DNA of 29,744 nt from CADEDV01 sp964412375 (GCA_964412375.1 CAYPOD010000038.1:1-29744); one strand, 5' to 3'; counted from the stretch's first letter, positions 14,502-24,381 are shown. Made by a program: numbers and translations. Notes: a model not told the origin generated them from the letters alone.

Positions 14502-14519
14502 CTGCGCAGCAGAACGCAG
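14502..14519 (+). terminator. weak hairpin after the beta-barrel gene
   Basis: CTGCG (14502-14506) pairs with CGCAG (14515-14519) 5 bases after the stop, followed by CTTTGTT. The stem is short and the T-run poor. The rest of the 14498-14690 spacer is AT-rich, with TTAGTACTAA near 14614 as a small palindrome, and I see no clear promoter. Confidence 0.3.
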
Positions 14520-14690
14520 CTTTGTTAAGAACCCGCTAAACTCTTTTTATTTCCCGCCTCCTGGCCCAGCAAGAAGATCACCATTCAGCCTGTAAGCCGT
14601 TTGTATAGTAATTGGCTTCTTTAGTACTAATTTATTGGTACTGAATTTGCCTGAAGCAGACGAATAGCTATTTTTACAATACAAATACCC

Positions 14691-17600
14691 TTGCTGAAAA
14701 GAATCAAGAAAATATTGCTGTGGTTTCTCGGCTCGCTTCTTTTCCTGTTGCTGGCGATATTTATTTTCATCCAAACACCTTTTGGCCAAAACTGGATCGT
14801 TTCAAAGGTTACCAAACGGTTATCCAAAGACCTGGGAACAGAAGTAAGTATCGGTCATGTTGACTTTTCTCTTTTCAACCGGATGCACCTGGAACAGACA
14901 CTGATCAGGGATCTGTCCGGTGATACCCTTCTTTTTGCAGGAGACCTGAATGTCCTCATCACGGACTGGTTTTTCATCAAGAAAAAAGCAGAACTGAAAT
15001 ATATCGGCCTGGAAGATGCCGTAATAAAATTTCAGCGAACCGATTCCGTATGGAGCCAACAATTTCTCTTTGATTATTTTTCTTCCCCCTCAACTAGCGA
15101 ACCCAAACAGAAAAAAGCCGGCATGTCTCTCAATCTTAAAAAAGCTGAACTCAAAAATGTTTATTTCCTGAAAAAAGATGCCTGGCTGGGTGAAAACATG
15201 CTGGTAAGGCTGGGGTCCTTAAGTCTTGATGCCAATGAAATTGACCTGGCCGGCAACAAGGCCGATATTAATTCATTGCTCATCAATGAACCTTATGTGC
15301 ATTTGTCGAGCTATCCCAAACTGAAACCCTCCGTTATCAACAAAGAAGAAGAAAGAGATGATACTATACTGGATGAGTTAGAATCTGTCTTCAATGACAG
15401 CACCCTGCAATGGAATAGCAGTGGCTGGCAGGTGCAGGTTAGCAAAATGAAAATAAAAGACGGCAATTTCAGAACTGACAAAAAAACTGAAAGAGAAACA
15501 TTCACCTACTTTGACGGGCAACACCTGGAGTTTGGTAATGTGCAGGGAGAATTTGAAAATATCCGCTGGTTCAGAGACACCATCAGCACCCGCATGAGCC
15601 TTTCTGCCAAAGAACGAAGTGGTTTTGAAGTGAAAAAAATGCTGGCCGATGCCAAAGTAACTCCTACAGAAATGGCATTTGCCAACCTGGATATTGAAAC
15701 CAACAACAGCACCATCCGTAATTACTTCCGGATGAGTTTTAAGAGTTTCAACAGTATGGGTGATTTCATTCACCAGGTGAATATGCAGGGAGAATTTGAC
15801 AAGGCCGAAATTGACAGTGATGATATTGCTTTTTTTGCACCGGCTCTCAGCACCTGGAAAAAAAGAATTGTGCTGAATGGTCGCATACGCGGCACCGTGG
15901 ACGACCTGGTGGGCCGAGACCTGCTGGTGCAGGCGGGCAACAGCACCCTGCTCAACGGTGACATCACTCTTACGGGTCTGCCCGACATTGACGAAACCTT
16001 TATTGATTTTAAAGCCAATGATTTCAGAACTACCTATGGCGATGCGTTGACCATTGTTCCTGCACTGAGAAAAGTGAGCAGTCCCGATCTTAAAAAGATA
16101 CAATACGTCCGCTTTAATGGCAGCTTCACAGGTTTTGTCCGCGACTTTGTAACCTTTGGTACCATTCAAACCAATTTAGGTGTTATAAAGAGTGACCTGA
16201 ACATGAAACTGCCGCCGGGTCAGCAACCGGTATATTCAGGCAATATAGTCACGGACAATTTCCGGTTGGGTGAGTTTATCCGTGAGCCGCAGGTCGGCGC
16301 TTTATCCATGGAAGCAGAGATAAAAGGCAGGGGGCTGGAAGACAGGTACCGCAATGCCAATATCAAAGGTCGCATCCGGTTTATTGATTTCAACGATTAC
16401 CGCTATCATAATATTGGCATCAACGGCGATCTGAACAAAAAACTCTTTGATGGTTTTTTATCTGCACAGGATGAAAATGCAGAGCTGACGTTGAATGGTA
16501 AAATTGATTTCAATGATGAAATTCCGGCTTTTAATTTCAATGCTGATATAAAAAAACTATGCCTGCTGCCGCTTAATATAACCGACAATGATATTTCCTT
16601 TACCGGCAGGCTCAATGCGGACCTGATCGGCGCCACCATTGATGATTTTTCGGGTACTGCTTCGATCTATGACGGAACATTGTTGCACAACGGGGAAAGA
16701 CTGCCCTTTGATTCGCTTTCGATTTCTTCTTTTTATACTGATAATGTAAAGAAGCTCAGTGTGAGTTCTAATGAGTTTGAAGGAAACATAACCGGCAACT
16801 TCAGTATCAACGACCTGCCCGAATCATTCCAGTTATTCCTGAGCAAATATTACCCTGCTTATATCAAAGCCCCAAAAAAGATACCGGCTAACCAGGTTTT
16901 CAATTTTGAAATAACAACACAATTTGTGGAAGATTATGTACGCCTCGCCGACAGTAGTCTTTCCGGTTTTAATTACAGCCATATCACCGGCAGCCTTGAC
17001 ACCCGAAACAATTTGCTGAACTTACAGGCAGCTATTCCGCAATTAAAATATGGCCGTCAAAATTTTGACGATGTTACTTTGGAAGCAAAAGGCAATTTCG
17101 ACAGTGTGACATTGTCAGGCAGTGCCCGCAACATATATTTAAATGATAGCCTCAGTATCCCGTTAGCTGAGTTTAATATCAATGGAAGGAATGATTCATC
17201 AAAAGTGAGCATTTTCAGCGGAGCCAGCCAGGCGGTTGACAAAGCAAATCTTAATGCATTGGTGCTTACCTACGAAGATGGAGTGAAAATTGAAGTGGAT
17301 CCTTCCAGCTTTGTGATCAACAGTAAAACATGGACCATTGATGACAATGGCAGCCTTGAATTCAGGGGAAATGCAGATGCCAGCGGTCAGCTTGTGCTGC
17401 GGGAAGGCGAACAGGAAATCCGGATGCGAACGGTGCCCGCTGGACAGATTAACCGGAATGATTTGGTGGTGGAACTAAAGCGGGTAAATCTTGGCGATTT
17501 TTCTCCCTATATTTTACCACACAACCGACTGGAAGGTTTATTGTCAGGCACAGTGAAAATAGAAGACCTTGCCGGCAAGAACTTAAAGATCAGTTCTGAA

Positions 17601-19628
17601 AACATAGAAACTAAATTCCTCCGCCTTGACAATGACTCGCTGGGCGAGGTGAAAGCAAACCTGCTGTATGATGGTGCCGCCCAGGAATTGAAAGTAAATG
17701 GCAACACCCTGAACCAGGAAAATTATCTCGGCTTCAATGCTAATTTGTTTTTTGGCGACAGGGAGGCACAAAAGAAAAACCTGATCGCATTATCACCCCG
17801 AAATTTTCAATTAAGTGTGCTGGAACGTTTCCTGGGCGATCTTTTTTCCGACATCCAGGGCTTTCTTACCGGCGATTTCAGTGTGCAGGGAGAGTTTGAC
17901 AACCTAAGTGTGTATGGCAAGGGAAGAATGAAGGAAGCAGGACTGAAGATCAATTTCACCCAATGTTTTTATTATATAGAAGAAAGCGACCTTGAATTAA
18001 AACCTACTGAAATAAGACTGGATGGGCTGGTACTAAAAGACCCGGTAACAGGCAACCCCATTTATGTGAACGGGAATATCCTGCACAGCGCCTTTAAGAA
18101 TATGTTCTTTGATGTGAGAGTTAGTACCCGTAAGCCATTTTCAAAAGGAGACGAAAACAACCGGCCGGTGCAATTACTGAACACCAGCTACCAGGACAAC
18201 CAGCAGTTTTATGGCAATGTGAAAGGAACAGGATCATTTGTTTTGCAGGGCCCGCAATCTGAAATGATCATGGCCATCAGCGCCATTGCTTCTACAAGAG
18301 ACAGCAGTTATATCACCATCCCTCCTGCTAAAAGCCGTGAATCTGGCATGGCTGATTTTTTGGTGGAAAGAAAATATGGAAGAGAATTAAGCGACAGCAG
18401 TTTGAAAAGTGGTGGTGGCAATGTGATCTATGACCTTGACATCACAGCCAACCCGATGGTGAATGTAAAAGTGCAACTTGATGAACTGACCGGTGATGAG
18501 ATCAAAGGCAGGGGCAGAGGAACATTAAATATCCATTCCGGCACCAATGAACCATTACGGATCAGGGGCCGTTTTGATATAGAAGAAGGCGATTACCGTT
18601 TCACCTTCCAGAGTTTTGCCAAAAAAGATTTTAAAATAAAGAAGAACGGCAACAATTTCATCGAATGGACAGATGATCCTTATGATGCCCGCATCAATTT
18701 TGAAGCGGTTTATACGGCTGACCGGGTAAGTTTTGCCCCCCTGGTAAATTCTTTGCCCGGTGTTGATGCCAATCTTTCCCGGGCAAGAGGTGATGTGTAT
18801 GTGGTGGCCACATTATCTGAAAAACTCTTTGAACCCGCCATTAAGTTTTCACTGGAATTTCCTACCAGCAGCCCTGCGGTAACAGATCCGGGTCTTGCAT
18901 TCACCCTGAAGCAATTGGAAGAAAACATCAATGAGATCAACAAACAAGTCACTTACCTGATCGTATTCAATAGCTTTACACCTGTTGAAGGCGGGGTTTC
19001 CACTGAATCTTCAGCATTTAACATCAGTGAAATTGCCACCAGCACCATTTCCGGCATCTTCCTGGGTGTGATCAATGATCAGTTAAATAAGATCCTGGGA
19101 AAACTGCTAAAGAATGAAAAATACCTGATCAACCTGAATACCTCCGTTTATAACCGTAATGTTATTGATCCGAATAATAAAACAGCGCTGAACCTTACCA
19201 GCAATGTCAACTTTTCTGTTGGCCGTTCTTTCTTCAACGACAGGTTCATCATCACCGCAGGCGGTGGTTTTGATGCACCGTTGCAACAAGAAAGCAATGT
19301 GCAGCAAAGTATTCAACTGCTACCGGATGTTACCATGGAATGGCTGATCAATGAATCAGGCACCATCCGTGCATCTTTCTTCTACCGGGAAAATGCAGAC
19401 TTTCTCACCACCAATTCATCCGGTGGTCCTGGCAGGGCCCGGCGTTACGGTGGCAGTCTTTCATATAGGAAGGAATTCAATAAACTCAGTGACCTTTTTG
19501 GTGGAGGAAAATCTTCCGGTAAAAAAGCAAGCGACCCGGCAAAGGATGATGAGCCAACAACATCAACCGAAGGCACGAAAGAGGAAGAAAAAGTAAATAC
19601 CAATAATCAAAAAGAGAAAAAGGATTAA
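14691..19628 (+). CDS. tamB: TamB-like translocation/assembly module protein (DUF490), AsmA-like giant
   Basis: A 1645-residue protein, longer than the E. coli TamB (about 1260). The only usable start is TTG at 14691: the frame is closed by TGA at 14652 and no ATG or GTG lies between. The resulting N-terminus is a basic tip and signal anchor (MLKRIKKILLWFLGSLLFLL) followed by the AsmA/TamB-type QTPFGQNWIVSKVTKRLSK. The middle is a long series of beta-strand repeats expected to form a hydrophobic groove spanning the periplasm. The TamB C-terminal domain lies at about residues 1150-1590 (VIYDLDITANPMVNVKVQLD at about 1240; GRGRGTLNIHSGTNEPLRIRG; AIKFSLEFPTSSP). A charged K/E/T-rich tail ends the protein. 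Role: outer-membrane protein assembly or phospholipid transport to the outer membrane. It meets ribBA tail to tail with overlapping stop codons. Confidence 0.93.
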   Translation: MLKRIKKILLWFLGSLLFLLLAIFIFIQTPFGQNWIVSKVTKRLSKDLGTEVSIGHVDFSLFNRMHLEQTLIRDLSGDTLLFAGDLNVLITDWFFIKKKAELKYIGLEDAVIKFQRTDSVWSQQFLFDYFSSPSTSEPKQKKAGMSLNLKKAELKNVYFLKKDAWLGENMLVRLGSLSLDANEIDLAGNKADINSLLINEPYVHLSSYPKLKPSVINKEEERDDTILDELESVFNDSTLQWNSSGWQVQVSKMKIKDGNFRTDKKTERETFTYFDGQHLEFGNVQGEFENIRWFRDTISTRMSLSAKERSGFEVKKMLADAKVTPTEMAFANLDIETNNSTIRNYFRMSFKSFNSMGDFIHQVNMQGEFDKAEIDSDDIAFFAPALSTWKKRIVLNGRIRGTVDDLVGRDLLVQAGNSTLLNGDITLTGLPDIDETFIDFKANDFRTTYGDALTIVPALRKVSSPDLKKIQYVRFNGSFTGFVRDFVTFGTIQTNLGVIKSDLNMKLPPGQQPVYSGNIVTDNFRLGEFIREPQVGALSMEAEIKGRGLEDRYRNANIKGRIRFIDFNDYRYHNIGINGDLNKKLFDGFLSAQDENAELTLNGKIDFNDEIPAFNFNADIKKLCLLPLNITDNDISFTGRLNADLIGATIDDFSGTASIYDGTLLHNGERLPFDSLSISSFYTDNVKKLSVSSNEFEGNITGNFSINDLPESFQLFLSKYYPAYIKAPKKIPANQVFNFEITTQFVEDYVRLADSSLSGFNYSHITGSLDTRNNLLNLQAAIPQLKYGRQNFDDVTLEAKGNFDSVTLSGSARNIYLNDSLSIPLAEFNINGRNDSSKVSIFSGASQAVDKANLNALVLTYEDGVKIEVDPSSFVINSKTWTIDDNGSLEFRGNADASGQLVLREGEQEIRMRTVPAGQINRNDLVVELKRVNLGDFSPYILPHNRLEGLLSGTVKIEDLAGKNLKISSENIETKFLRLDNDSLGEVKANLLYDGAAQELKVNGNTLNQENYLGFNANLFFGDREAQKKNLIALSPRNFQLSVLERFLGDLFSDIQGFLTGDFSVQGEFDNLSVYGKGRMKEAGLKINFTQCFYYIEESDLELKPTEIRLDGLVLKDPVTGNPIYVNGNILHSAFKNMFFDVRVSTRKPFSKGDENNRPVQLLNTSYQDNQQFYGNVKGTGSFVLQGPQSEMIMAISAIASTRDSSYITIPPAKSRESGMADFLVERKYGRELSDSSLKSGGGNVIYDLDITANPMVNVKVQLDELTGDEIKGRGRGTLNIHSGTNEPLRIRGRFDIEEGDYRFTFQSFAKKDFKIKKNGNNFIEWTDDPYDARINFEAVYTADRVSFAPLVNSLPGVDANLSRARGDVYVVATLSEKLFEPAIKFSLEFPTSSPAVTDPGLAFTLKQLEENINEINKQVTYLIVFNSFTPVEGGVSTESSAFNISEIATSTISGIFLGVINDQLNKILGKLLKNEKYLINLNTSVYNRNVIDPNNKTALNLTSNVNFSVGRSFFNDRFIITAGGGFDAPLQQESNVQQSIQLLPDVTMEWLINESGTIRASFFYRENADFLTTNSSGGPGRARRYGGSLSYRKEFNKLSDLFGGGKSSGKKASDPAKDDEPTTSTEGTKEEEKVNTNNQKEKKD

Positions 19629-20839
19629 TGGGTTTGCCCCCTGTCCAAAATCTCGTGTCCCAGTTTATCTCTTTTGGTCTGCAGGTACTTCTCGTTATGC
19701 GGATTCGGCGAAGTAACAATAGGGATATTCTCAACGATCTCCAGTCCATAGCCTATCAGCCCTACCCTTTTTTTCGGGTTATTGCTCATTAACCTCAGCT
19801 TTGTAATGCCCAGGTAGCGCAGCATCTGTGCGCCGATGCCATAGTCCCGCTGGTCCATTTGAAAGCCCAGGTGCAGGTTGGCTTCCACCGTATCCATACC
19901 TTCTTCCTGCAGGCGATAGGCTTTCAGTTTATTAAGCAGGCCAATGCCCCGGCCTTCCTGGTTCATATATAAGATTGCTCCTTTCCCCTCTTTCTCCACC
20001 ATCTGCATGGCTTTGTGCAGTTGATCCCCGCAGTCGCACCGCAGTGAACCCAATATGTCGCCGGTGAAACAGGAAGAATGTACACGAACTAAAACGGGTT
20101 CATCCTTTTCCCATTCCCCTTTTAGTAATGCCAGGTGTTCACTGCTGGAATTCTTTTCCCGGAAAGCCACCAATTTGAAGTCCCCATAAAGTGTGGGCAT
20201 ATCCACCCGAACCACTTCTTCAATCAATGAATCTGACTTGATTCTGAATTCAATGAGATCTTTGATTGAAATTATTTTGAAGTCGAATTTTTTGGCTATT
20301 TCAATTAATTGCGGCAAACGGGCCATACTGCCATCATCATTCATGATCTCCACCAGCACACCCCCCGGTTCCAGTCCGGCCAGTCTTGCCAGGTCAACAG
20401 CAGCTTCGGTATGCCCGGCTCTTCGCAACACCCCTCCTCTTTTAGCCCTGAGCGGAAAAATATGACCCGGACGACCAAAATCTGCAGATTTGGCCCTGGG
20501 ATCTATCAATGCCTGTATAGTTTTGGAGCGGTCGTGGGCTGAAATTCCGGTGGTACAGCCATGTCCCAGCAGGTCAACAGAAACAGTAAATGCCGTTTCA
20601 TGCAGGGCGGTATTATTATTGACCATCAGTTCAAGTCCCAGTTCGTCACAACGTTCTTCGGGTAATGCCGTACAGATTAGCCCCCTTCCATACTTCGTCA
20701 TAAAGTTTACAACTTCCGGAGTCACATGTTGTGCAGCAGCAATAAAATCACCCTCATTTTCCCGGTCCTCATCATCCACCACTACCACCAGTCGCCCCTC
20801 ACGGATGTCTTTTATGGCCGCTTCAATCTTGTCAAACAT
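19625..20839 (-). CDS. ribBA: bifunctional 3,4-dihydroxy-2-butanone-4-phosphate synthase / GTP cyclohydrolase II
   Basis: A 404-residue protein of normal fused length. I choose the ATG at 20839: the N-terminus MFDKIEAAIKDIREGRLVVV fits the family, and a TACCTTTG promoter element lies between it and the alternative GTG at 20866. The RibB domain (about 1-200) has DDEDRENEGDF (22-32), GHGCTTGISAHDRSKT and HTEAAVDL (from H143). The RibA domain (about 208-404) has the zinc cysteines C257, C268 and C270 (SSCFTGDILGSLRCDCGDQL), the YMNQEGRGIGL loop (291-301) and RDYGIGAQMLRYLG. It catalyses the first step of both riboflavin branches, using ribulose 5-phosphate and GTP. No FMN riboswitch can fit in the very short leader implied by the promoter. 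Confidence 0.97.
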   Translation of the reverse strand: MFDKIEAAIKDIREGRLVVVVDDEDRENEGDFIAAAQHVTPEVVNFMTKYGRGLICTALPEERCDELGLELMVNNNTALHETAFTVSVDLLGHGCTTGISAHDRSKTIQALIDPRAKSADFGRPGHIFPLRAKRGGVLRRAGHTEAAVDLARLAGLEPGGVLVEIMNDDGSMARLPQLIEIAKKFDFKIISIKDLIEFRIKSDSLIEEVVRVDMPTLYGDFKLVAFREKNSSSEHLALLKGEWEKDEPVLVRVHSSCFTGDILGSLRCDCGDQLHKAMQMVEKEGKGAILYMNQEGRGIGLLNKLKAYRLQEEGMDTVEANLHLGFQMDQRDYGIGAQMLRYLGITKLRLMSNNPKKRVGLIGYGLEIVENIPIVTSPNPHNEKYLQTKRDKLGHEILDRGQTH

Positions 20840-20853
20840 ATTTCGGTTTTCAG

Positions 20854-20861
20854 CAAAGGTA
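20854..20861 (-). promoter_or_regulatory. Bacteroidota -7 promoter element for ribBA
   Basis: On the minus strand the sequence reads TACCTTTG, an exact TAnnTTTG match ending 14 bases before the ribBA ATG at 20839. The -33 region is T-rich without a clear TTTG. It implies a very short leader and argues against the GTG at 20866 as the start. Confidence 0.5.
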
Positions 20862-20895
20862 GGCACAAAAAGCCGGGTGCCGGAAAACCCGTTTT

Positions 20896-20914
20896 GCAGG
20901 CAGCAAAAGCCTGC
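20896..20914. other. hairpin in the ribBA / receptor spacer
   Basis: GCAGGC (20896-20901) and GCCTGC (20909-20914) form a 6-bp inverted repeat with a 7-base spacer. It overlaps the first of two direct repeats, so it may belong to an operator. Confidence 0.4.
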
Positions 20915-20945
20915 TTAACCCTGTCTTTATGAAAGCTTAACCCTG
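20913..20945 (+). repeat. 11-bp direct repeat pair, candidate operator
   Basis: GCTTAACCCTG occurs at 20913-20923 and again at 20935-20945. The 22-bp start-to-start spacing is close to two helical turns, so both copies face the same side of DNA. They lie between the divergent ribBA and receptor genes, upstream of the ribBA promoter element. Confidence 0.6.
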
Positions 20946-21021
20946 AGTTACGATTTGTTAATATTTGTATATATTTAGAAAGCGAATATTCCCTTTCTTT
21001 GCAACCGAAAACAAAATCTTT

Positions 21022-24000
21022 ATGCTTAAGAGAATCATGACCTTGGTTGTCCTGCTATTAGCTATTTCATTTGCAGTTACAGCACAGATAACTACCTCCA
21101 GTATTTCGGGATCAGTTAAGAATGCCACCGACGAACCTCTGGTCGGGGCCACTATTACTGCCACCCACCTTCCCTCAGGAACCCGGTACAGCACCACCAC
21201 CCGGGCCGGTGGTGTTTATTCCATCGCTAATATGCGGGTTGGAGGCCCTTATACGATTGAGATCAGCTTTGTGGGCTTTGTCACAGACAGACAGGAAGAC
21301 ATTTTTTTAAAACTGGCAGAAACCTTTTTGTTGAATTCTTCACTAAAACCTTCAGCCGGTGAATTGACCAATGTTGTGATCACTACTGCTGCCAGAAGAA
21401 ATCCGATTCTTAATGCAAAGCGGACCGGAGCGGTAACCAATATTGGTATAGAGCAAATCCAGCGTCTGCCCAGCATCAGCCGGGGTCTGAATGATTTTAC
21501 CCGTGCCACACCACAAGCCAGTGGCAATGCTATCGGTGGAGGAAATTTCCGCCAGAACAACTTTACCATTGACGGCGCAGATTTTAATAACAACTTTGGT
21601 ATTGGTGAAAACCTGCCCGCCAACGGTGCACCCATTTCTATTGACGCCATTGAAGAGTTGTCTGTAAACATCACGCCTTTTGATGTACGCCAGTCCGGCT
21701 TCATCGGCAGTGCTATCAATGCAGTTACCCGTTCCGGAACCAACCGTTTCACCGGTTCCGTATATAATTATTTCCGTACAGAAAAGAACAGGGGTGAAAA
21801 GGTGGGTAAGAATATAGCAGTTCGCCCGGCCGAAGAATTTGATCAGTGGGGATTCCGCTTGGGCGGACCGATCATCAAGAATAAATTATTTTTCTTCTTC
21901 AGTTATGAAACGGAAAAGCAACCTACCGTAATTCAATCAAGGGTTGCGGCTACACCTTCTGCTGCCTTTGGCAGCGCTCCGAATATTTCCCGGCCAACTG
22001 CTGCAGAGCTTGATCTGATCAGCGAATACCTGTTTAATACTTACGGTTACGTTACAGGACCTTATCAGGGATATTCCACTGAGATCAATCGCAAAAAATA
22101 TATGGGCCGGTTAGACTGGAACATCAGTGATAAGCATAAACTGAATATCCGTTATAGCCAGGTAGAAGGCGGAGAGCCGGTTGGTCTGAATGGTTCAAGA
22201 TCACCTTTTGCCCAATTTACAACCGGTCAGGGTCGCCTGGACAACACGGCTCATTGGTTCAAAAACTCTAACTATTTCCAGGGTGCCAATTTCTATTCAT
22301 TGGCAGCTGAGTTAAATTCAACATTTGGTAAACTATCCAATACATTCAGGGCCACCTATACGTTCCAGAATGACTCCCGTCAGTCGGATAGCCAGATCTT
22401 CCCGTTTGTTGATATCCTGAAAGACGGCATTCCGTTTACTTCTTTTGGCTATGAGCCTTTCACTTTCGGAAATCTCAGAAAAGTAAAAACCTACTCATTT
22501 GTAAACAACCTGAGCTGGACGGTGAACAAACACAACTGGACAGTGGGTGCACAGGTTGATCTGAACGAGACTGTTAACGGGTTCCAGCGTTTTGGAACCA
22601 GTTATTACACCTTCAATACATGGGATGATTTTGTGAATGGTGAAAAACCCCGTGATTTTGGTATCACTTATTCTCTGGCTCCGGGCTTTGCCCAGGCTTT
22701 CCCAAAATTCAACTTTGCCCAATACTCTGTATATGGCCAGGATGAAATCGCTATCAATAAAAATTTCAGGCTGACACTGGGTCTTCGTCTTGATCTGCCC
22801 ACTTATCCGGATATATTCGAAATTCAAACCCACCCGCTTGTTACAAACCTGAGTTTTGCTAACGGAGAAAAAATCAATACTGGTAACCTCCCTTCCAATA
22901 CGTTGATGTGGTCTCCCAGGGTTGGTTTCAACTGGGATCTGTATGGTGATCGTTCGCTCCAGATTCGCGGTGGTACAGGAATTTTCACCGGTCGTGTACC
23001 TTTTGTGTGGGTAGTGAGCCAGTCTGGGGATGCCGGTATGCTGCAGGTAACACAAACTTTTGCAGGACAAGCAAGCACACCTGGCCCTTTCAATCCTGAT
23101 CCGGCGGCTTACAGACCTGCAACCCCCCCGGCAGCAGGTACCGTGATTCCTAATCCAATCAGCGCCTTAACAGAAAATTTCAGAAATCCGCAGACATGGA
23201 AAACAAGTTTGGCAATGGATACAAGGTTGCCCGGTGGTATCATTGCAACAATTGAAGGTATCCTGAACAGGGATATTAATACTGCCATTTTCAGGAATGC
23301 CAACCTGGTCGATCCAACAGCTTTGAACGCCAGCGGTAATTATCCTGACAGGCGACTGATCTATCCAAGTGGCAATGCCAAATATATCAACCGCCTGACC
23401 AATGGTTTACCAAACCCCAATGGTGGCGCCTTTAATGCCATTGTTCTTGACAATGCCAGCAGAGGATACTATTTCTCTTTGACTGCAAAGCTTGAAAAAC
23501 AGTTCCGTAACGGATTGTTTGCTTCTGTTGCTTATGTGAAATCAATGGCAGAGAATTTCTTTGATGGAAGCGGAAGCCAGCCGTTGTCGGCATGGCAGGG
23601 TGTTCCTGGCACTCCTACCGTAAATGGTGCCAATAACCCTGTTTTAGGAACTACCAGCTACGTTATTCCAGATAGGATTGTAGCCACCTTCTCTTACCGC
23701 AAAGAGTATTTCAAAAAACTGGCTACTACTATTTCTGTATTCTATTCCGGCGGCATCCAGGACAGGTTTTCTTATACTTATTCAGGCGACTTCAACAATG
23801 ACGGAGCCAATTTTGACCTGATCTATGTGCCGAGAAATGCCTCTGAGATTGATTTTGTGGCACAAACTGTGAATGGCGTTCTTTATACACCTCAACAACA
23901 GAGTGATATTTTCTTCGCTTTTGTTGAGCAGGATAAATATCTCAGAAGAAGAAAAGGTCAGTATGCAGAAAGAAACGGCGCTCAACTGCCCTGGAGAAAC

Positions 24001-24309
24001 CAGTGGGATGTTAAGATCCTGCAGGATGTATTCACCAACATCGGAAAGAACAGGAACACCCTCCAATTCAGCCTTGACATTTTCAATTTTGCCAACCTGC
24101 TGAACAAAAATTGGGGTGAGTTGAAAACTGCCAATGTCCCTTCGCTGCTGGTGCCGGTTACTTTCCCCAATGCTGGAAGCGCAACAAGACCAACCTTCAG
24201 ACTTAATGTTGACAGGGGGAACCTGCCGTCCACTACGTACCGTGATAATGTTAGTGTGTTCTCTACTTACTTTATGCAGTTTGGAATCAGGTACATTTTC
24301 AACAACTGA
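21022..24309 (+). CDS. TonB-dependent receptor, Oar-like, with N-terminal carboxypeptidase-regulatory domain
   Basis: A 1095-residue outer-membrane protein. I take the ATG at 21022, which opens a signal peptide (MLKRIMTLVVLLLAISFAVT, cleaved near A-Q22), over the upstream 20965 frame extension. Residues about 24-107 are a carboxypeptidase-regulatory domain (ISGSVKNATDEPLVGATITA, then GFVTDRQED). The plug follows at about 130-245 (GIEQIQRLPSISRGLNDFTR; NFTIDGADFNNNFGIG; VRQSGFIGSAINAVTRSGTN), then a large barrel ending in the aromatic strand FSTYFMQFGIRYIFNN. No SusD partner is adjacent. Oar-like receptors act in surface functions or uptake of unknown ligands; vicinity to ribBA across a shared control region does not prove a flavin link. 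Confidence 0.94.
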   Translation: MLKRIMTLVVLLLAISFAVTAQITTSSISGSVKNATDEPLVGATITATHLPSGTRYSTTTRAGGVYSIANMRVGGPYTIEISFVGFVTDRQEDIFLKLAETFLLNSSLKPSAGELTNVVITTAARRNPILNAKRTGAVTNIGIEQIQRLPSISRGLNDFTRATPQASGNAIGGGNFRQNNFTIDGADFNNNFGIGENLPANGAPISIDAIEELSVNITPFDVRQSGFIGSAINAVTRSGTNRFTGSVYNYFRTEKNRGEKVGKNIAVRPAEEFDQWGFRLGGPIIKNKLFFFFSYETEKQPTVIQSRVAATPSAAFGSAPNISRPTAAELDLISEYLFNTYGYVTGPYQGYSTEINRKKYMGRLDWNISDKHKLNIRYSQVEGGEPVGLNGSRSPFAQFTTGQGRLDNTAHWFKNSNYFQGANFYSLAAELNSTFGKLSNTFRATYTFQNDSRQSDSQIFPFVDILKDGIPFTSFGYEPFTFGNLRKVKTYSFVNNLSWTVNKHNWTVGAQVDLNETVNGFQRFGTSYYTFNTWDDFVNGEKPRDFGITYSLAPGFAQAFPKFNFAQYSVYGQDEIAINKNFRLTLGLRLDLPTYPDIFEIQTHPLVTNLSFANGEKINTGNLPSNTLMWSPRVGFNWDLYGDRSLQIRGGTGIFTGRVPFVWVVSQSGDAGMLQVTQTFAGQASTPGPFNPDPAAYRPATPPAAGTVIPNPISALTENFRNPQTWKTSLAMDTRLPGGIIATIEGILNRDINTAIFRNANLVDPTALNASGNYPDRRLIYPSGNAKYINRLTNGLPNPNGGAFNAIVLDNASRGYYFSLTAKLEKQFRNGLFASVAYVKSMAENFFDGSGSQPLSAWQGVPGTPTVNGANNPVLGTTSYVIPDRIVATFSYRKEYFKKLATTISVFYSGGIQDRFSYTYSGDFNNDGANFDLIYVPRNASEIDFVAQTVNGVLYTPQQQSDIFFAFVEQDKYLRRRKGQYAERNGAQLPWRNQWDVKILQDVFTNIGKNRNTLQFSLDIFNFANLLNKNWGELKTANVPSLLVPVTFPNAGSATRPTFRLNVDRGNLPSTTYRDNVSVFSTYFMQFGIRYIFNN

Positions 24310-24329
24310 TAATAATCTCTACAATACAT

Positions 24330-24365
24330 AAAGAGAAAGACCATCATTTGATGGTCTTTCTCTTT
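24330..24365. terminator. strong bidirectional terminator
   Basis: A perfect inverted repeat of 17 bp per arm (24330-24346 and 24349-24365, core GACCATCA/TGATGGTC) with a 2-base centre; arms begin with AAAGAGAAA and end with TTTCTCTTT, so a T-run follows the stem on either strand. It separates the receptor gene from the convergent esterase gene. Confidence 0.9.
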
Positions 24366-24381
24366 TATAGTCAGGTATTTT

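Noticed and set aside
15378..16169. 263-residue minus-strand ORF inside the TamB-like gene
   Set aside because: It is fully antisense to a clear long gene, has low-quality composition for a protein and no recognisable domain.
20840..20866. GTG at 20866 as the ribBA start
   Set aside because: A TACCTTTG promoter element lies between it and the ATG at 20839, and the family N-terminus begins at 20839.
20965..21021. Upstream ATG extension of the TonB-dependent receptor
   Set aside because: It adds 19 residues before a complete signal peptide that starts at 21022.
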